Part shown: positions 41,249 to 50,102 of the stretch, in pieces
How positions within the stretch are numbered: the stretch's first letter is position 1
How the letters are laid out: the number at the start of each line of letters is the position of its first letter
Assembly (NCBI RefSeq): GCF_039839275.1
Contig: NZ_JBDOQP010000002.1
Coordinates: 682,001 to 746,000 of the forward strand
Reading direction: 5' to 3'
DNA: 64,000 nt
Origin: Aerobium sp039839275
GTDB lineage: Bacteria > Pseudomonadota > Alphaproteobacteria > Rhizobiales > Rhizobiaceae
Notes under the pieces: generated by a model
What the model was told of the DNA's origin: nothing
The model's input: the letters and a program-made list of their open reading frames with translations, nothing else
Database searches by the model: none
Position numbers and translations under genes: made by a program

Positions 41249-41491
41249 GCAAAATCTCCTAATTGTTTCTGTCGGTTCCGTCGGATCGGACCCCACCGCG
41301 CATTCTGGTGGGGGCCCGTTGTGCCTCCAGGCATTTGTCATCGCCGGGAGACGGCCTTTGAATAAAACTCTTGTCCTGCCACATGTGCTTCTTCGCGGCT
41401 GCCAGCAATGATGTGGCCCCTCCCCTCGGGGCTGGTCGATGATCGGCAGCCAGCCCACAGGCGTTGCGCGTGGAGAAGGAGACCCTCGCGC

Positions 41492-43576
41492 CTAGGCTTG
41501 CGGTTGGTCCATCGCACCGCGCTGCGGGATCACTGCCTGCAGGATCCTGTCCGTCGTCATGGCGATGAGAGCCATTCCAAGCCCAGCCACCAGCCCGGCG
41601 CCGGCATTCGCCTCTCCCAGGGCGACGAAGATCGCCTGCCCGAGCCCCGTGGTGCCAACCAGCGCTGCGATGGCAAGCATCCCAAGACTGTAGAGGATGG
41701 TCTGGTTGATCCCGACTAGGATCTGCGGAAGAGCTTGCGGTAGCCGGACCTGCCAGAACAATTGCCAGTTGGAACAGCCGCAGGACCGGCCCGCATCGAT
41801 CAGCGTCTTGGGGACCGTGCGTAGGCCGTTTTCCGTGTAGCGGATCATCGGCACGATCGCATAGGCGATGATCGCCAGCAGCGCGGTGAAATCCCCGACC
41901 TGAAACAGCATCAGGGCCGGGATCAGCAGCACGAATTGCGGCAATGTCTGCAATGTGTCGTTGACCGGTCTGATGATGCCCGACACCGTTCTTGACGAAG
42001 CGGCCCATATCCCCATCATCCCGCCGAAGACGATGCAGAGGAACACCGCCACGGAACAAAGGTAGACGGAGATCATGGCCTGCTCCCAGAGGCCGGTGAT
42101 CAGCAAGAAGGCGACCGAACTGCCGGAAAAAAGCGCGAGGCTCGTGCCACCCACCTTGTAGGCGACCAGTGTCATCAGCAGCAAGACGGTGAGCCATGGC
42201 AGCCCAGTGGTCCCGAAATAGATCACACCCGCAAGCACGAGCACCGTGACCCCGGCTTTCCATCTGGCGAACCCGAAAGCGACGGCACAGCTCGCGAAAG
42301 CGAGCACCCAGTAGGCGGTCTTCATCGCCGGTGTAAGGGTCATTCCCCAGGTGAAGGGTACGATGGCCCGTTCCAAGCCGAGCTTGACCGGCAGAAGAAT
42401 AAAGAACTGGATCGCGTTCTTCACCTCGGCCATGAGGTCGCCATAAGTGCGGATGAAGTCTGTCGTGGCATCGTTGACCGCTTGGGCCGGAGAATAAATA
42501 AGTCCGGCGGGCCATTCACGGAACGCTGGAAACATGTGTGCTGCCAGCACGGCCGTGGTCACCACCATGGCGAGGATCGCCACGAACCGGGACACGGGCA
42601 AACCGCTGTAGCTCGCCGTGGGAAGCTGGCGCGCGGCGTAGGCTGCGCTCACCCGGTCAAGCAGGATCGCCAACAAGACGATTACCGCGCCCGACAGCAG
42701 GCTTTGACCAAACTGTGCCTTGCGCATGGCCGATAGCACGGCCCAACCGATATCGTCGAAGCCGCCGATAATCGCGGCGATGATGACCATGGAAAGTGTA
42801 GCCATGGTGGTCTGGTTCACACCGACGAGCATCTGCGGCAGGGCCGTGGGCAACTCGACCCAGGCGAATTGCTGCCGCCGCGAACAGCCCGACATGCGCG
42901 CGCTTTCGAGCACGACTGGCGAGATGCTCTGCAGGCCAAGGATCGTATTGCGCACCATCGGGGGGATGGCGAAGACCACGCTGGCGATCAGACCAACGAC
43001 AGGACCGAAGCCGAAAAGCAACAGGATCGGAATCAGGTAGGCGAAGGGCGGCACCGTCTGCATGAGATCGAGTATCGGCATGACAAGATGGCGTGCGCGG
43101 CGCGATCGAAACCCCAGATAGCCGATTCCAAAACCGATCAGGACCGACAGTGGCAGGGCAACCAGGACCAGAGACAGGGTTCTCATGGCAGGAACCCAGT
43201 ATCCCGAGACCAGAACATAAAGCAGGATCATGAAGGCCTGAACAGCGAGTTTCCACCCGCCGCCCTGCCAGGCTATGAGTGCGAACACGGTAAGCGACGC
43301 CACCCAGGGGGCTTCGATCAGCAGCGACTGTACGGCGGATACAGCGATGCCCAGGCCGCCGCTGATGGCACGAGAAATCCCGCGCATCCATGCGACGATC
43401 CAATCCATCCCCACGTTGATGGCCTCGGCGAGCGGCAGAGTCCAGGATTCCGGATAGGTCACGGTCTGAGGAAATTCGGCCCTTTGACTAACCAGTATGG
43501 CGCTCAGCAAGCAGACGGCCAGCCAAGGCCATGTCCGGATGCAGGAAGCGACGAAGTGCCGTGTAAAAGCGCTCAA
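41492..43576 (-). CDS. Betaine-type ABC transporter permease, two fused ProW-like halves
   Basis: A 694-residue integral membrane protein made of two homologous permease units in one chain. Unit 1 carries the EAA-type loop around ESARMSGCSRRQQFAWVELP and TALPQMLVGVNQTTMATLSM; unit 2 repeats it as DAGRSCGCSNWQLFWQVRLP and QALPQILVGINQTILYSLGM. Such a doubled permease replaces the usual homodimer of ProW. Overlaps the ATPase gene by 4 bases (ATGA). Predicted to import quaternary-ammonium or related osmolyte/substrate. Confidence 0.9.
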   Translation of the reverse strand: MSAFTRHFVASCIRTWPWLAVCLLSAILVSQRAEFPQTVTYPESWTLPLAEAINVGMDWIVAWMRGISRAISGGLGIAVSAVQSLLIEAPWVASLTVFALIAWQGGGWKLAVQAFMILLYVLVSGYWVPAMRTLSLVLVALPLSVLIGFGIGYLGFRSRRARHLVMPILDLMQTVPPFAYLIPILLLFGFGPVVGLIASVVFAIPPMVRNTILGLQSISPVVLESARMSGCSRRQQFAWVELPTALPQMLVGVNQTTMATLSMVIIAAIIGGFDDIGWAVLSAMRKAQFGQSLLSGAVIVLLAILLDRVSAAYAARQLPTASYSGLPVSRFVAILAMVVTTAVLAAHMFPAFREWPAGLIYSPAQAVNDATTDFIRTYGDLMAEVKNAIQFFILLPVKLGLERAIVPFTWGMTLTPAMKTAYWVLAFASCAVAFGFARWKAGVTVLVLAGVIYFGTTGLPWLTVLLLMTLVAYKVGGTSLALFSGSSVAFLLITGLWEQAMISVYLCSVAVFLCIVFGGMMGIWAASSRTVSGIIRPVNDTLQTLPQFVLLIPALMLFQVGDFTALLAIIAYAIVPMIRYTENGLRTVPKTLIDAGRSCGCSNWQLFWQVRLPQALPQILVGINQTILYSLGMLAIAALVGTTGLGQAIFVALGEANAGAGLVAGLGMALIAMTTDRILQAVIPQRGAMDQPQA

Positions 43577-44628
43577 TGGGTAGGCTCGGGATCGTCGTGG
43601 TAAAGCGAGCGGATGACTTCCAGAGGGTGCAGCGACCCCATGATCGCGCCGTGATCATCGACCACGTCGACCGTTTCGGTGCTGTTGTCGAACAGCTTGA
43701 TCGCCTCCTGCAAAATGGCGTTTCGGGCCACAGTCGGGTGGGTTTCGCCATCCCTCCAGGGCGGGCTCATCACGTCGCGGGCGCGCAGGACATTGGCCAG
43801 GGGTACGTCCCCGATGAACTCACGCACATAGTCATTGGCGGGCCGCAACACGATATTGGCGGGCGACCCGATCTGGACAATCTGGCCATCTTTCATGATG
43901 CAGATATTGTCGGCCAGTTTCAGCGCCTCGAGGAAATCGTGAGTGACGAAGACAATCGTCTTGTGCAACTGCTTCTGGAGACGCAGGAACTCATTTTGCA
44001 TTTGCGCCCGGATCAGCGGGTCGAGCGCCGAAAAGGGTTCGTCCAAGAACCAGAGCTCCGGTTCCACGGCCAGCGAGCGGGCGATTCCGACTCTTTGCTG
44101 CTGCCCTCCCGAGAGCTCGTGAGGATAGGAGCGTTCCTTGCCGCTCAATCCGACCAGTTCAATCATTTCGAGGGCACGCGTGAGACGTCTGTCGCGTGAC
44201 TGGCCCTGGGCCTTCAAGGGAAAAGCCACGTTCTCGACGACATTGAGATGGGGCAGCAGGCCAAAACCTTGAAAGACCATCCCGATCTTGCGGCGACGTA
44301 TCTCGGTCAGTTCCTTCGCCGAAGCGGCGAGCAGGTCGGTGCCGTCCAGCATGACATGCCCTGCGGTCGGCTCGTCCAACCGCGATATGGCGCGCAGGAC
44401 CGTTGACTTGCCCGATCCTGACAATCCCATGATCACGAAGATCTCACCTTGATGGATATCGAAACTCACATCTGCGGCTGCGATAAAATGGCGCCTCTTT
44501 CGCGCATGGTCCAGTCGATCGGCGTGCGGGAGGCTCTGAAGCTCGTCAGACAACAGCCGTTTTGGATTGCTGCCGTAGATCTTCCACAGGTTCCGGACCG
44601 ACAGTTTCGGTTCCGCATGACTCGTCAT
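43573..44628 (-). CDS. Betaine-type ABC transporter ATPase (ProV/OpuAA-like)
   Basis: A 351-residue ATPase: Walker A GLSGSGKST, signature LSGGQQQRVGIARSLAVEPE, Walker B ELWFLDEPFSALD. The N-terminal segment RNLWKIYGSNPKRLL is typical of ProV. The C-terminus has a CBS-like single module (TVARNAILQEAIKLFD ... VDVVDDHGAIMGSLH). Start ATG 44628 is supported by GGAG nearby and the shorter, family-like N-terminus. Energises the doubled permease. Confidence 0.93.
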   Translation of the reverse strand: MTSHAEPKLSVRNLWKIYGSNPKRLLSDELQSLPHADRLDHARKRRHFIAAADVSFDIHQGEIFVIMGLSGSGKSTVLRAISRLDEPTAGHVMLDGTDLLAASAKELTEIRRRKIGMVFQGFGLLPHLNVVENVAFPLKAQGQSRDRRLTRALEMIELVGLSGKERSYPHELSGGQQQRVGIARSLAVEPELWFLDEPFSALDPLIRAQMQNEFLRLQKQLHKTIVFVTHDFLEALKLADNICIMKDGQIVQIGSPANIVLRPANDYVREFIGDVPLANVLRARDVMSPPWRDGETHPTVARNAILQEAIKLFDNSTETVDVVDDHGAIMGSLHPLEVIRSLYHDDPEPTH

Positions 44629-44645
44629 ATTGTGCTCCGACAAGT

Positions 44646-44673
44646 GACGCGGCCCCTGCCCCGGGGCCGCGTC
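44646..44673 (-). promoter_or_regulatory. Intercistronic hairpin between binding-protein and ATPase genes
   Basis: Perfect 11-bp GC-rich stem: GACGCGGCCCC (44646-44656) with complement at 44663-44673, 6-base loop, located in the 54-bp gap. No T-run. Likely a 3'-end stabiliser/partial terminator that keeps the binding-protein message more abundant than the rest. Confidence 0.6.
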
Positions 44674-44682
44674 GGGCTCCAC

Positions 44683-45654
44683 CTACTGGGTCGCGGCATC
44701 AACCCATGGCTTCCAGGTCGAGGCGTTGTTTTCCACCCAGGCAGCAACCACGTCCTCGACAGGCTCTCCATCCTGGTCGATCGCCTTCATCATGGCTTCT
44801 TGTTCGGCTGTATCCATCTGATAGGCCGACAGGAATTCCCAGGCAGCGGGCCATTTGTCCTCGAAACCGGACCAGGCGACCTTCATCGTTTCGGGTGCTT
44901 CCACGCCACAGTCCCCGGTCGCGTCTGGATTGGGGCCCCAAGAAGGATCGCTCTCACAGGCCGGCTCGTACTCGGGCAGTGAAACCCAACCCACCTCCAC
45001 CTCGGCGAAGACCCAGTGAGGACCCCAAAACATCATGACGAGCGGAGACTTGCGCGTGTCCGCCGACCTCAGTTCGGCGACAAGCGCGCCCTCGGATCCG
45101 GCAGGCACTGCCGTGTAGTCCAGTCCCATGCTATCGATGATATCGGCAGAGCGGGTACCCCAATCAGCGGGATAGGCCAGGATACGGCCCTTGGGGAACG
45201 TGTCTGCGGTGACCAGTGTTTGCTGGCACTCGACCAGTGCGGTCCAATCTGGCAGGCCGGGGCACTCTTCCTCCATGTGAATCGGATAAAGCCACCCCTC
45301 ACGCGTGGTCAGGCCCAGTGGACCGATATCAACAATGCTGCCCTCCTGCTTCATCTTTGGATAGATATCGCCGGTGTTGTTGCTCCAGACTTCCAATGTC
45401 GCGTGAAGGTCGCCATCGCCCAGCGCCGTGAACTGCGGGTAGTTTCCTGCGGTGATGTATTCGACGTCGTAACCCATCGTGCGCAGCACCTCGCCGGCAA
45501 TATGCGTCGTGATGTGCTGACCGGTCCATTCGCTGATTGCCAGCTTGATGGTTTCGTCGGTATCGCCGAGCTCCGCCGCTGTTGCCGCACCGGCCAAGGC
45601 CATGGTGACCGTGCCCATAGCGAGCGCCGAGCTGAGTTGCTTGAGGTTGAACAT
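44683..45654 (-). CDS. Glycine-betaine-type ABC substrate-binding protein (OpuAC/ProX)
   Basis: A 323-residue periplasmic protein with signal peptide (FNLKQLSSALAMGTVTMALA then GAATAAE). The mature body starts LGDTDETIKLAISEWTGQH and is rich in Trp (FWGPHWVFAEVEVGWVSLPE), the residues that build the aromatic cage for trimethylammonium groups in this family. ATG 45654 is preceded by CAGGAGA. It leads a leftward operon with its ATPase and doubled permease. Exact ligand (betaine, choline, carnitine, proline betaine or other) is not decided by sequence. Confidence 0.92.
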   Translation of the reverse strand: MFNLKQLSSALAMGTVTMALAGAATAAELGDTDETIKLAISEWTGQHITTHIAGEVLRTMGYDVEYITAGNYPQFTALGDGDLHATLEVWSNNTGDIYPKMKQEGSIVDIGPLGLTTREGWLYPIHMEEECPGLPDWTALVECQQTLVTADTFPKGRILAYPADWGTRSADIIDSMGLDYTAVPAGSEGALVAELRSADTRKSPLVMMFWGPHWVFAEVEVGWVSLPEYEPACESDPSWGPNPDATGDCGVEAPETMKVAWSGFEDKWPAAWEFLSAYQMDTAEQEAMMKAIDQDGEPVEDVVAAWVENNASTWKPWVDAATQ

Positions 45655-46028
45655 GATGTCTCCTGTGGCGGTTTTCGAGCGTTCCATATTCGTGGCGCCA
45701 TAGCGTCATGCAGTGGCTGACGCAGGAACATTTCTGCAGCCACCGCTCGTCCCCTGGATTGCAAGAGGTCATACAGCGCGAAAGCAAGATACTGACCCAA
45801 GAACCTCCGACTTGATCAGAAGCGCCACCATCGCACTGCTTCATAGGAAAGCACGGCACGAAAAAACGACCTAGAATCAATTGCATTCTTGTTTTTCAGC
45901 TGGGTGGCTTAGCCGCTCACGGAATCTTTGATAGAATCAGACAATGTTGGCGGATTGGATCAAGAGAGGTGCACACGCCTTCCGGCCGCTGATACGCGCG
46001 CGCCTGCCACCAAGCGCCCATGGTATCG
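45655..46028. other. Intergenic region between the importer and GlxA-type regulator genes
   Basis: No gene seen. It should hold the leftward promoter of the importer operon. At 45873-45889 there is an imperfect dyad AGAAT-CAATTG-C-ATTCT in AT-rich surroundings, a candidate regulator site. No T-tailed terminator for the GlxA-type gene, which ends at 46029, was identified. Confidence 0.4.
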
Positions 46029-47063
46029 CTACCCCGCGTCGGGCGGCGTCGCCATGCTGTGATACACCGAGGCATCAAGAGACTGCCCCCGATCGCGGCT
46101 TGGTGCGACCCCAAACCGGCTGCGATAGGTACGCGAGAAGACTTCCAAAGAGGAAAACCCGCAGGCGATGGCAATCTCCGTGATCGAGATGGCGGTCAAC
46201 TGAACCATCTGATGCGCCTTGGCCAGGCGCAGCTCGCGGTAGGTGGCCTCTATTCCGCGACCCAATCGGGCACGGAAGAGCCGCTGGAGATGCCGGGATG
46301 ATACGCCCACCATCGCCGCCAGCTCCGCGCAGGAAATCGGCTCCTCAATGCGCTCCTCCATCAATGCGTGGGCGCGGGCCACAGGGTCGCGAGCATCTCG
46401 GCTTTCCGAAAACTGCGCCACTTTCGTGCCCTTAGATGGTTGCGGCCGGGAGCCGGGTCGGCGACTGTCCACCAGCAGGTGTTTGCCTACCTCGGAGGCC
46501 AGGGCGTCGCCGGCATGCTGCGCAATCAGATCAAGCATCATGTCCGCTGTGGCGCTTCCTCCGGCCGAAAGCGGGTGCTTTCCTGCCGCCGCGAACAACG
46601 TTTCCGTGATCTGCAGATCCGGGTGGAGTTCCTCGCTGCCTTTCGCATTGTACCAATGAACCGGAATGCTGCCGCCGCGGATAATGTCGGCTTCTATCAA
46701 GAACTCGCTGCCCGTCTCAATTGCGCCGACGCGCACGCCATTGCGATCGGCCCTACGCAGCCAGTTCATCAGCCTTGGATCCCGGGTCGAATCGGGGGCC
46801 TCGAAGCTGGCGATGACGAAAACGGTATCGAAGGGCAGTTGAGGTTCGCCCGACAGCGGTTCGTCGACGGCGATCAACCCGCCGCTGCTCGAGCGCACGG
46901 CGAGCCCGTCTGCGGATAAGGTGGTCCACTCGAAAATCGACCGCCCGGCCAGCCAGTTTGCAATGAACAGCGGCTCGGTAACGAGGGCGACCGACAGGCT
47001 GGAGAAGCCTGGCACCAGCAATAGCCCATAGCGATGCAGCGTCGTCTTCTTAGGATCGGTCAT
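46029..47063 (-). CDS. GlxA-family AraC-type regulator (DJ-1/PfpI-like domain plus AraC HTH)
   Basis: A 344-residue regulator. The N-terminal ~190 residues form a DJ-1/PfpI-like domain (GLLLVPGFSSLSVALVTEPL, VGAIETGSEFLIEADI) that lacks an obvious catalytic Cys. The C-terminal AraC helix-turn-helix pair covers about residues 240-330 (SCAELAAMVGVSSRHLQRLF, ITEIAIACGFSSLEVFSRTY). Pseudomonas GbdR, CdhR and ArgR, controllers of betaine, carnitine and arginine use, have this architecture. ATG 47063 has GGAAGG in front. Divergent from the Rieske operon and next to the betaine importer: presumed activator of both. Confidence 0.92.
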   Translation of the reverse strand: MTDPKKTTLHRYGLLLVPGFSSLSVALVTEPLFIANWLAGRSIFEWTTLSADGLAVRSSSGGLIAVDEPLSGEPQLPFDTVFVIASFEAPDSTRDPRLMNWLRRADRNGVRVGAIETGSEFLIEADIIRGGSIPVHWYNAKGSEELHPDLQITETLFAAAGKHPLSAGGSATADMMLDLIAQHAGDALASEVGKHLLVDSRRPGSRPQPSKGTKVAQFSESRDARDPVARAHALMEERIEEPISCAELAAMVGVSSRHLQRLFRARLGRGIEATYRELRLAKAHQMVQLTAISITEIAIACGFSSLEVFSRTYRSRFGVAPSRDRGQSLDASVYHSMATPPDAG

Positions 47064-47298
47064 GGCCTTCCAATCACTTGATGGATGCGGCTCAAACTTG
47101 GCGTGCAAAGTCAAAAGTGTCAAAACAATTGAAGGCTACGAAATCAATCGTCTATAAGCCTTTGATTTAAATATATAAAAAATCGCACACAGTTTCCACG
47201 CGACCGCGGCCGCCTGGCGCAAAGCATCAAACGACTGCCTGCGGCAGACGTACGATCAAGGCATCACATGAACGAGCATGTACGAAGAGGAAGCCAAG
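47064..47298. promoter_or_regulatory. Divergent control region of the regulator and Rieske operon
   Basis: 235-bp region, AT-rich in the middle (around 47145-47195) in contrast to the GC-rich flanks. It must carry both promoters. No perfect palindrome was found; GbdR-like sites are typically direct repeats. The AGAGGA just before 47299 serves the Rieske gene. Confidence 0.45.
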
Positions 47299-48456
47299 AT
47301 GGGCGCATTCGCTCCGCTCCAAAATCCAGCCGATATGACATGGGACTATAGCGATCCGGTCAATGGGCAGACCCTGCCGGCCCCCTATTTTTTCGACCCG
47401 CAGATATTCGGAGAAGAAAAACAGCGCATCTTCATGCGCTGCTGGCACCTCGTGGGCCACGTCAATGAGTTCAGTGCGGTTGGCAACTACGTCGTGCAGG
47501 ACATCTTCGAGCAGAGTGTCGTCGTCACCGCCGCCAGGGATGGCAACATCCACGCTTGGCACAATGTCTGCCGGCACCGCGGCAACCGGCTGATGAACGA
47601 GCGGCGGGGCAAGGTAACCGGTGTCCTGCGCTGTCCGTATCATTCATGGTGCTACAACCTAGATGGGGGCCTGCGCGCCGCGCCGCGCACCGAGCATCTC
47701 GACAATTTCAGCCCCGAGGATCACAGCCTGCGCAAGGTGCGGCTGGAGATCTTCGCCGGCTGGGTCTTCGTGACGCTCGACGATGATGCACAGCCGATAA
47801 GCGAGATGGCCGACGGGGCGGAAGAGGTGATGCGCCGCTACCTCCCCGATATGGACGATATCGAATTGGTCGAGGAGACCGATGTCATCGTCGATGCGAA
47901 CTGGAAGGTAATTCAGGAGAACTCCATCGAAGGCTATCACTTCGATCTCAGCGGTCCCGTCCACAAGGACCTAGCCGCATTGATCGATTTCAAGAACTAC
48001 ACGCTGACCTCGCATGGCGACTGGTGGACCTATATCGGGCCGCCCAACAAGGATGTCACCCGAGCTTATGGATTGCCGCTCGAAGGGGCGACCTGGCAGA
48101 CCGATTCCTTTTTCAACATCGGGCTCTGGCCGAACACGACTCTCTATTCGTTCCCTTATACCGACATGATCGGGACCTTCATCATGATCCCGCTCGGGCC
48201 AGAAAAGTCGCTTCTGCGTTTCGGTTATTACGCGCCCAAGGGGCGGTCTGTGCCAAAGGTGACCAAGGCCGCGATCGAATGGATGAACACCCAGCTCGGC
48301 CCCGAAGACATTGAACTGAATGTCAGCAACCAGAAGGGTTTGCATTCCATCGGATTTGGTTCAGGTCGTTACCTGATCGACGAGAAACTACCGAACCAGA
48401 GCGAGCATCTGGTGCATAACTTCCACAAGCTCTGCTACCAGGCGATCAAAGAATGA
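47299..48456 (+). CDS. Rieske-type oxygenase alpha subunit (GbcA/stachydrine-demethylase-like)
   Basis: A 385-residue aromatic-ring-hydroxylase-type oxygenase. The [2Fe-2S] Rieske ligands are Cys91/His93 (CRHRG) and Cys112/His115 (CPYHSW). The mononuclear iron site is ENSIEGYH...VH (His214, His222), with Asp probably in GPEDIELN. Lineages of this class remove N-methyl groups from glycine betaine or proline betaine, or act on carnitine. ATG 47299 is chosen because AGAGGA precedes it; ATG 47278 lies seven codons upstream. No ferredoxin reductase gene lies nearby. First of three coupled genes. Confidence 0.9.
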   Translation: MGAFAPLQNPADMTWDYSDPVNGQTLPAPYFFDPQIFGEEKQRIFMRCWHLVGHVNEFSAVGNYVVQDIFEQSVVVTAARDGNIHAWHNVCRHRGNRLMNERRGKVTGVLRCPYHSWCYNLDGGLRAAPRTEHLDNFSPEDHSLRKVRLEIFAGWVFVTLDDDAQPISEMADGAEEVMRRYLPDMDDIELVEETDVIVDANWKVIQENSIEGYHFDLSGPVHKDLAALIDFKNYTLTSHGDWWTYIGPPNKDVTRAYGLPLEGATWQTDSFFNIGLWPNTTLYSFPYTDMIGTFIMIPLGPEKSLLRFGYYAPKGRSVPKVTKAAIEWMNTQLGPEDIELNVSNQKGLHSIGFGSGRYLIDEKLPNQSEHLVHNFHKLCYQAIKE

Positions 48457-50102
48457 TCGGCGAAACGTGGGATTACGTGATCGTTGGAGGTGGATCGGCG
48501 GGATGCGTGTTGGCTGCCCGGTTGTCCGAAGACCCCGACACGACTGTCCTGCTTCTCGAAGCGGGACCTGAGGACCGATCAATGTGGCTGCGAATGCCGG
48601 CCGGCATGTCGCGGGTCGTCTGGGGCAAGCGATACAGCTGGTCCTTCATCTCGGACCCAGAGCCACATCTCGGCGGGCGGCAACTGGGTCATCCACGCGG
48701 CAAGGTGCTTGGCGGATCGTCTTCGATCAACGGTATGGTCTGGCTGCGCGGTCATCCGCGCGACTATGACGGATGGGAAGAGCGCGGCGCCACGGGGTGG
48801 AGCTATGCCGATGTCCTCCCCTACTTCCAGCGCTCGGAGACGGCCGACCAGACTGCCGATCTCGCACGTGGAACGGATGGTCCGATCCGTGTGACGCGGC
48901 CTCGGCTCGAGCCCAGCTCCCTGGCTGATGCATTCGTGCGGGCAGGCGGCGACGCAGGATATCCGATCCTCTCCGATTTCAACGCAGGCGAACAGGAAGG
49001 CTTTGGCCCGATCGAACGCAGCACGCATGGTGGCGTCCGTACGAGCGCATCGCGCGCCTATCTGAAACCGGCCCGCGGCCGGAAGAACCTGACCATCGTG
49101 ACCAGCGCCCTGGCGCAGGAAGTGATCCTCGAAAAAGGCCGTGCCAAGGGCGTCCGATATCTGAAAGGCGGTAAGTCCACCGAGGTTCGAGCGCAGCGCG
49201 AAGTCGTTTTATCGGCGGGAGCAATCGGCTCTCCGCACCTGCTGCAACTTTCCGGGATCGGCCCAGCCGGCGTGCTTGAAGCGGCAGGTATCCGCGTGCG
49301 CCATGATCTGCCCGGTGTCGGCGAGAACCTCAACGACCATCCTGATCTGGTGATCCAGCATCAATGCCTGGAGCCGGTAAGCATCTATCCCGTAACGCGA
49401 CGGCGGCAAAGCTGGATTGCGGGCGCAGAATGGGCATTGCGCGGCACCGGCCCGGCTGCCAGCAACCAGTTCGAAGCGGGTGGATTCGTCCGGTCGGGGC
49501 CCAATGTGGGACACCCGGACCTTCAGTTCACCTTCATGCCCCTCTCCGTGGTGCCCGGCACGGTGGATATCCGGCAGGAACATGCATTCCAGGTGCACAT
49601 CGATCTCATGCGTCCGCGCAGCCGGGGTCACGTTCGGGCTCGCACTGCCGATGCCAGGCAGGCTCCCGCGATCCTGTTCAACTACCTCGCTGATCCTGCC
49701 GACCGGGCTGACCTGCGCGGAAGCGTTTCGATTCTGCGTGACGTATTGGCTCAGCCGGCCTTATCGCGCTTTGCCGGACCGGAGCTGTTTCCTGGAAAGC
49801 AAATGCAAGGCAGCGCGGAAATCGACGCCTGGATCAACCAGACACTCGAGACCTGCTATCATCCGGTCGGCACCTGCAAGATGGGCAGCGAGAACGATCC
49901 GGACGCTGTCGTAGATCCCGAATGCAGGGTGCGCGGGCTCGAAGGTCTGCGCGTGATAGATGCCTCGATCATGCCGGAGATCGTCAGCGCCAATACAAAC
50001 GCGGCCACAATCATGATTGCCGAGAAGGCAGCCGACATCATTCGCGGCAGATCACTGCGAAGTGAAGAGCCCTTTGCAACAACAGGAAGGCGCCAGGCAT
50101 GA
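48453..50102 (+). CDS. GMC-family flavin oxidoreductase (choline-dehydrogenase-like)
   Basis: A 549-residue FAD-dependent alcohol oxidoreductase. FAD site VIVGGGSAGCVLAARLSEDP, the GMC signature HPRGKVLGGSSSINGMVWLR, the second signature GAIGSPHLLQLSGIGP, and catalytic-side His in CYHPVGTCKMG. Overlaps the Rieske gene by 4 bases (ATGA) and the aldolase gene likewise. Related enzymes oxidise choline, L-sorbose, polyethylene glycol or alkanols; here it could oxidise a hydroxylated product of the oxygenase to an aldehyde or ketone. Confidence 0.92.
   Translation: MIGETWDYVIVGGGSAGCVLAARLSEDPDTTVLLLEAGPEDRSMWLRMPAGMSRVVWGKRYSWSFISDPEPHLGGRQLGHPRGKVLGGSSSINGMVWLRGHPRDYDGWEERGATGWSYADVLPYFQRSETADQTADLARGTDGPIRVTRPRLEPSSLADAFVRAGGDAGYPILSDFNAGEQEGFGPIERSTHGGVRTSASRAYLKPARGRKNLTIVTSALAQEVILEKGRAKGVRYLKGGKSTEVRAQREVVLSAGAIGSPHLLQLSGIGPAGVLEAAGIRVRHDLPGVGENLNDHPDLVIQHQCLEPVSIYPVTRRRQSWIAGAEWALRGTGPAASNQFEAGGFVRSGPNVGHPDLQFTFMPLSVVPGTVDIRQEHAFQVHIDLMRPRSRGHVRARTADARQAPAILFNYLADPADRADLRGSVSILRDVLAQPALSRFAGPELFPGKQMQGSAEIDAWINQTLETCYHPVGTCKMGSENDPDAVVDPECRVRGLEGLRVIDASIMPEIVSANTNAATIMIAEKAADIIRGRSLRSEEPFATTGRRQA

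Noticed and set aside
41249..41491. Additional gene between the SDRs and the permease
   Set aside because: Only frames continuous with SDR upstream extension; no protein-like sequence. A 7-bp CCCCACC/GGTGGGG stem is present near 41.3 kb but is weak.
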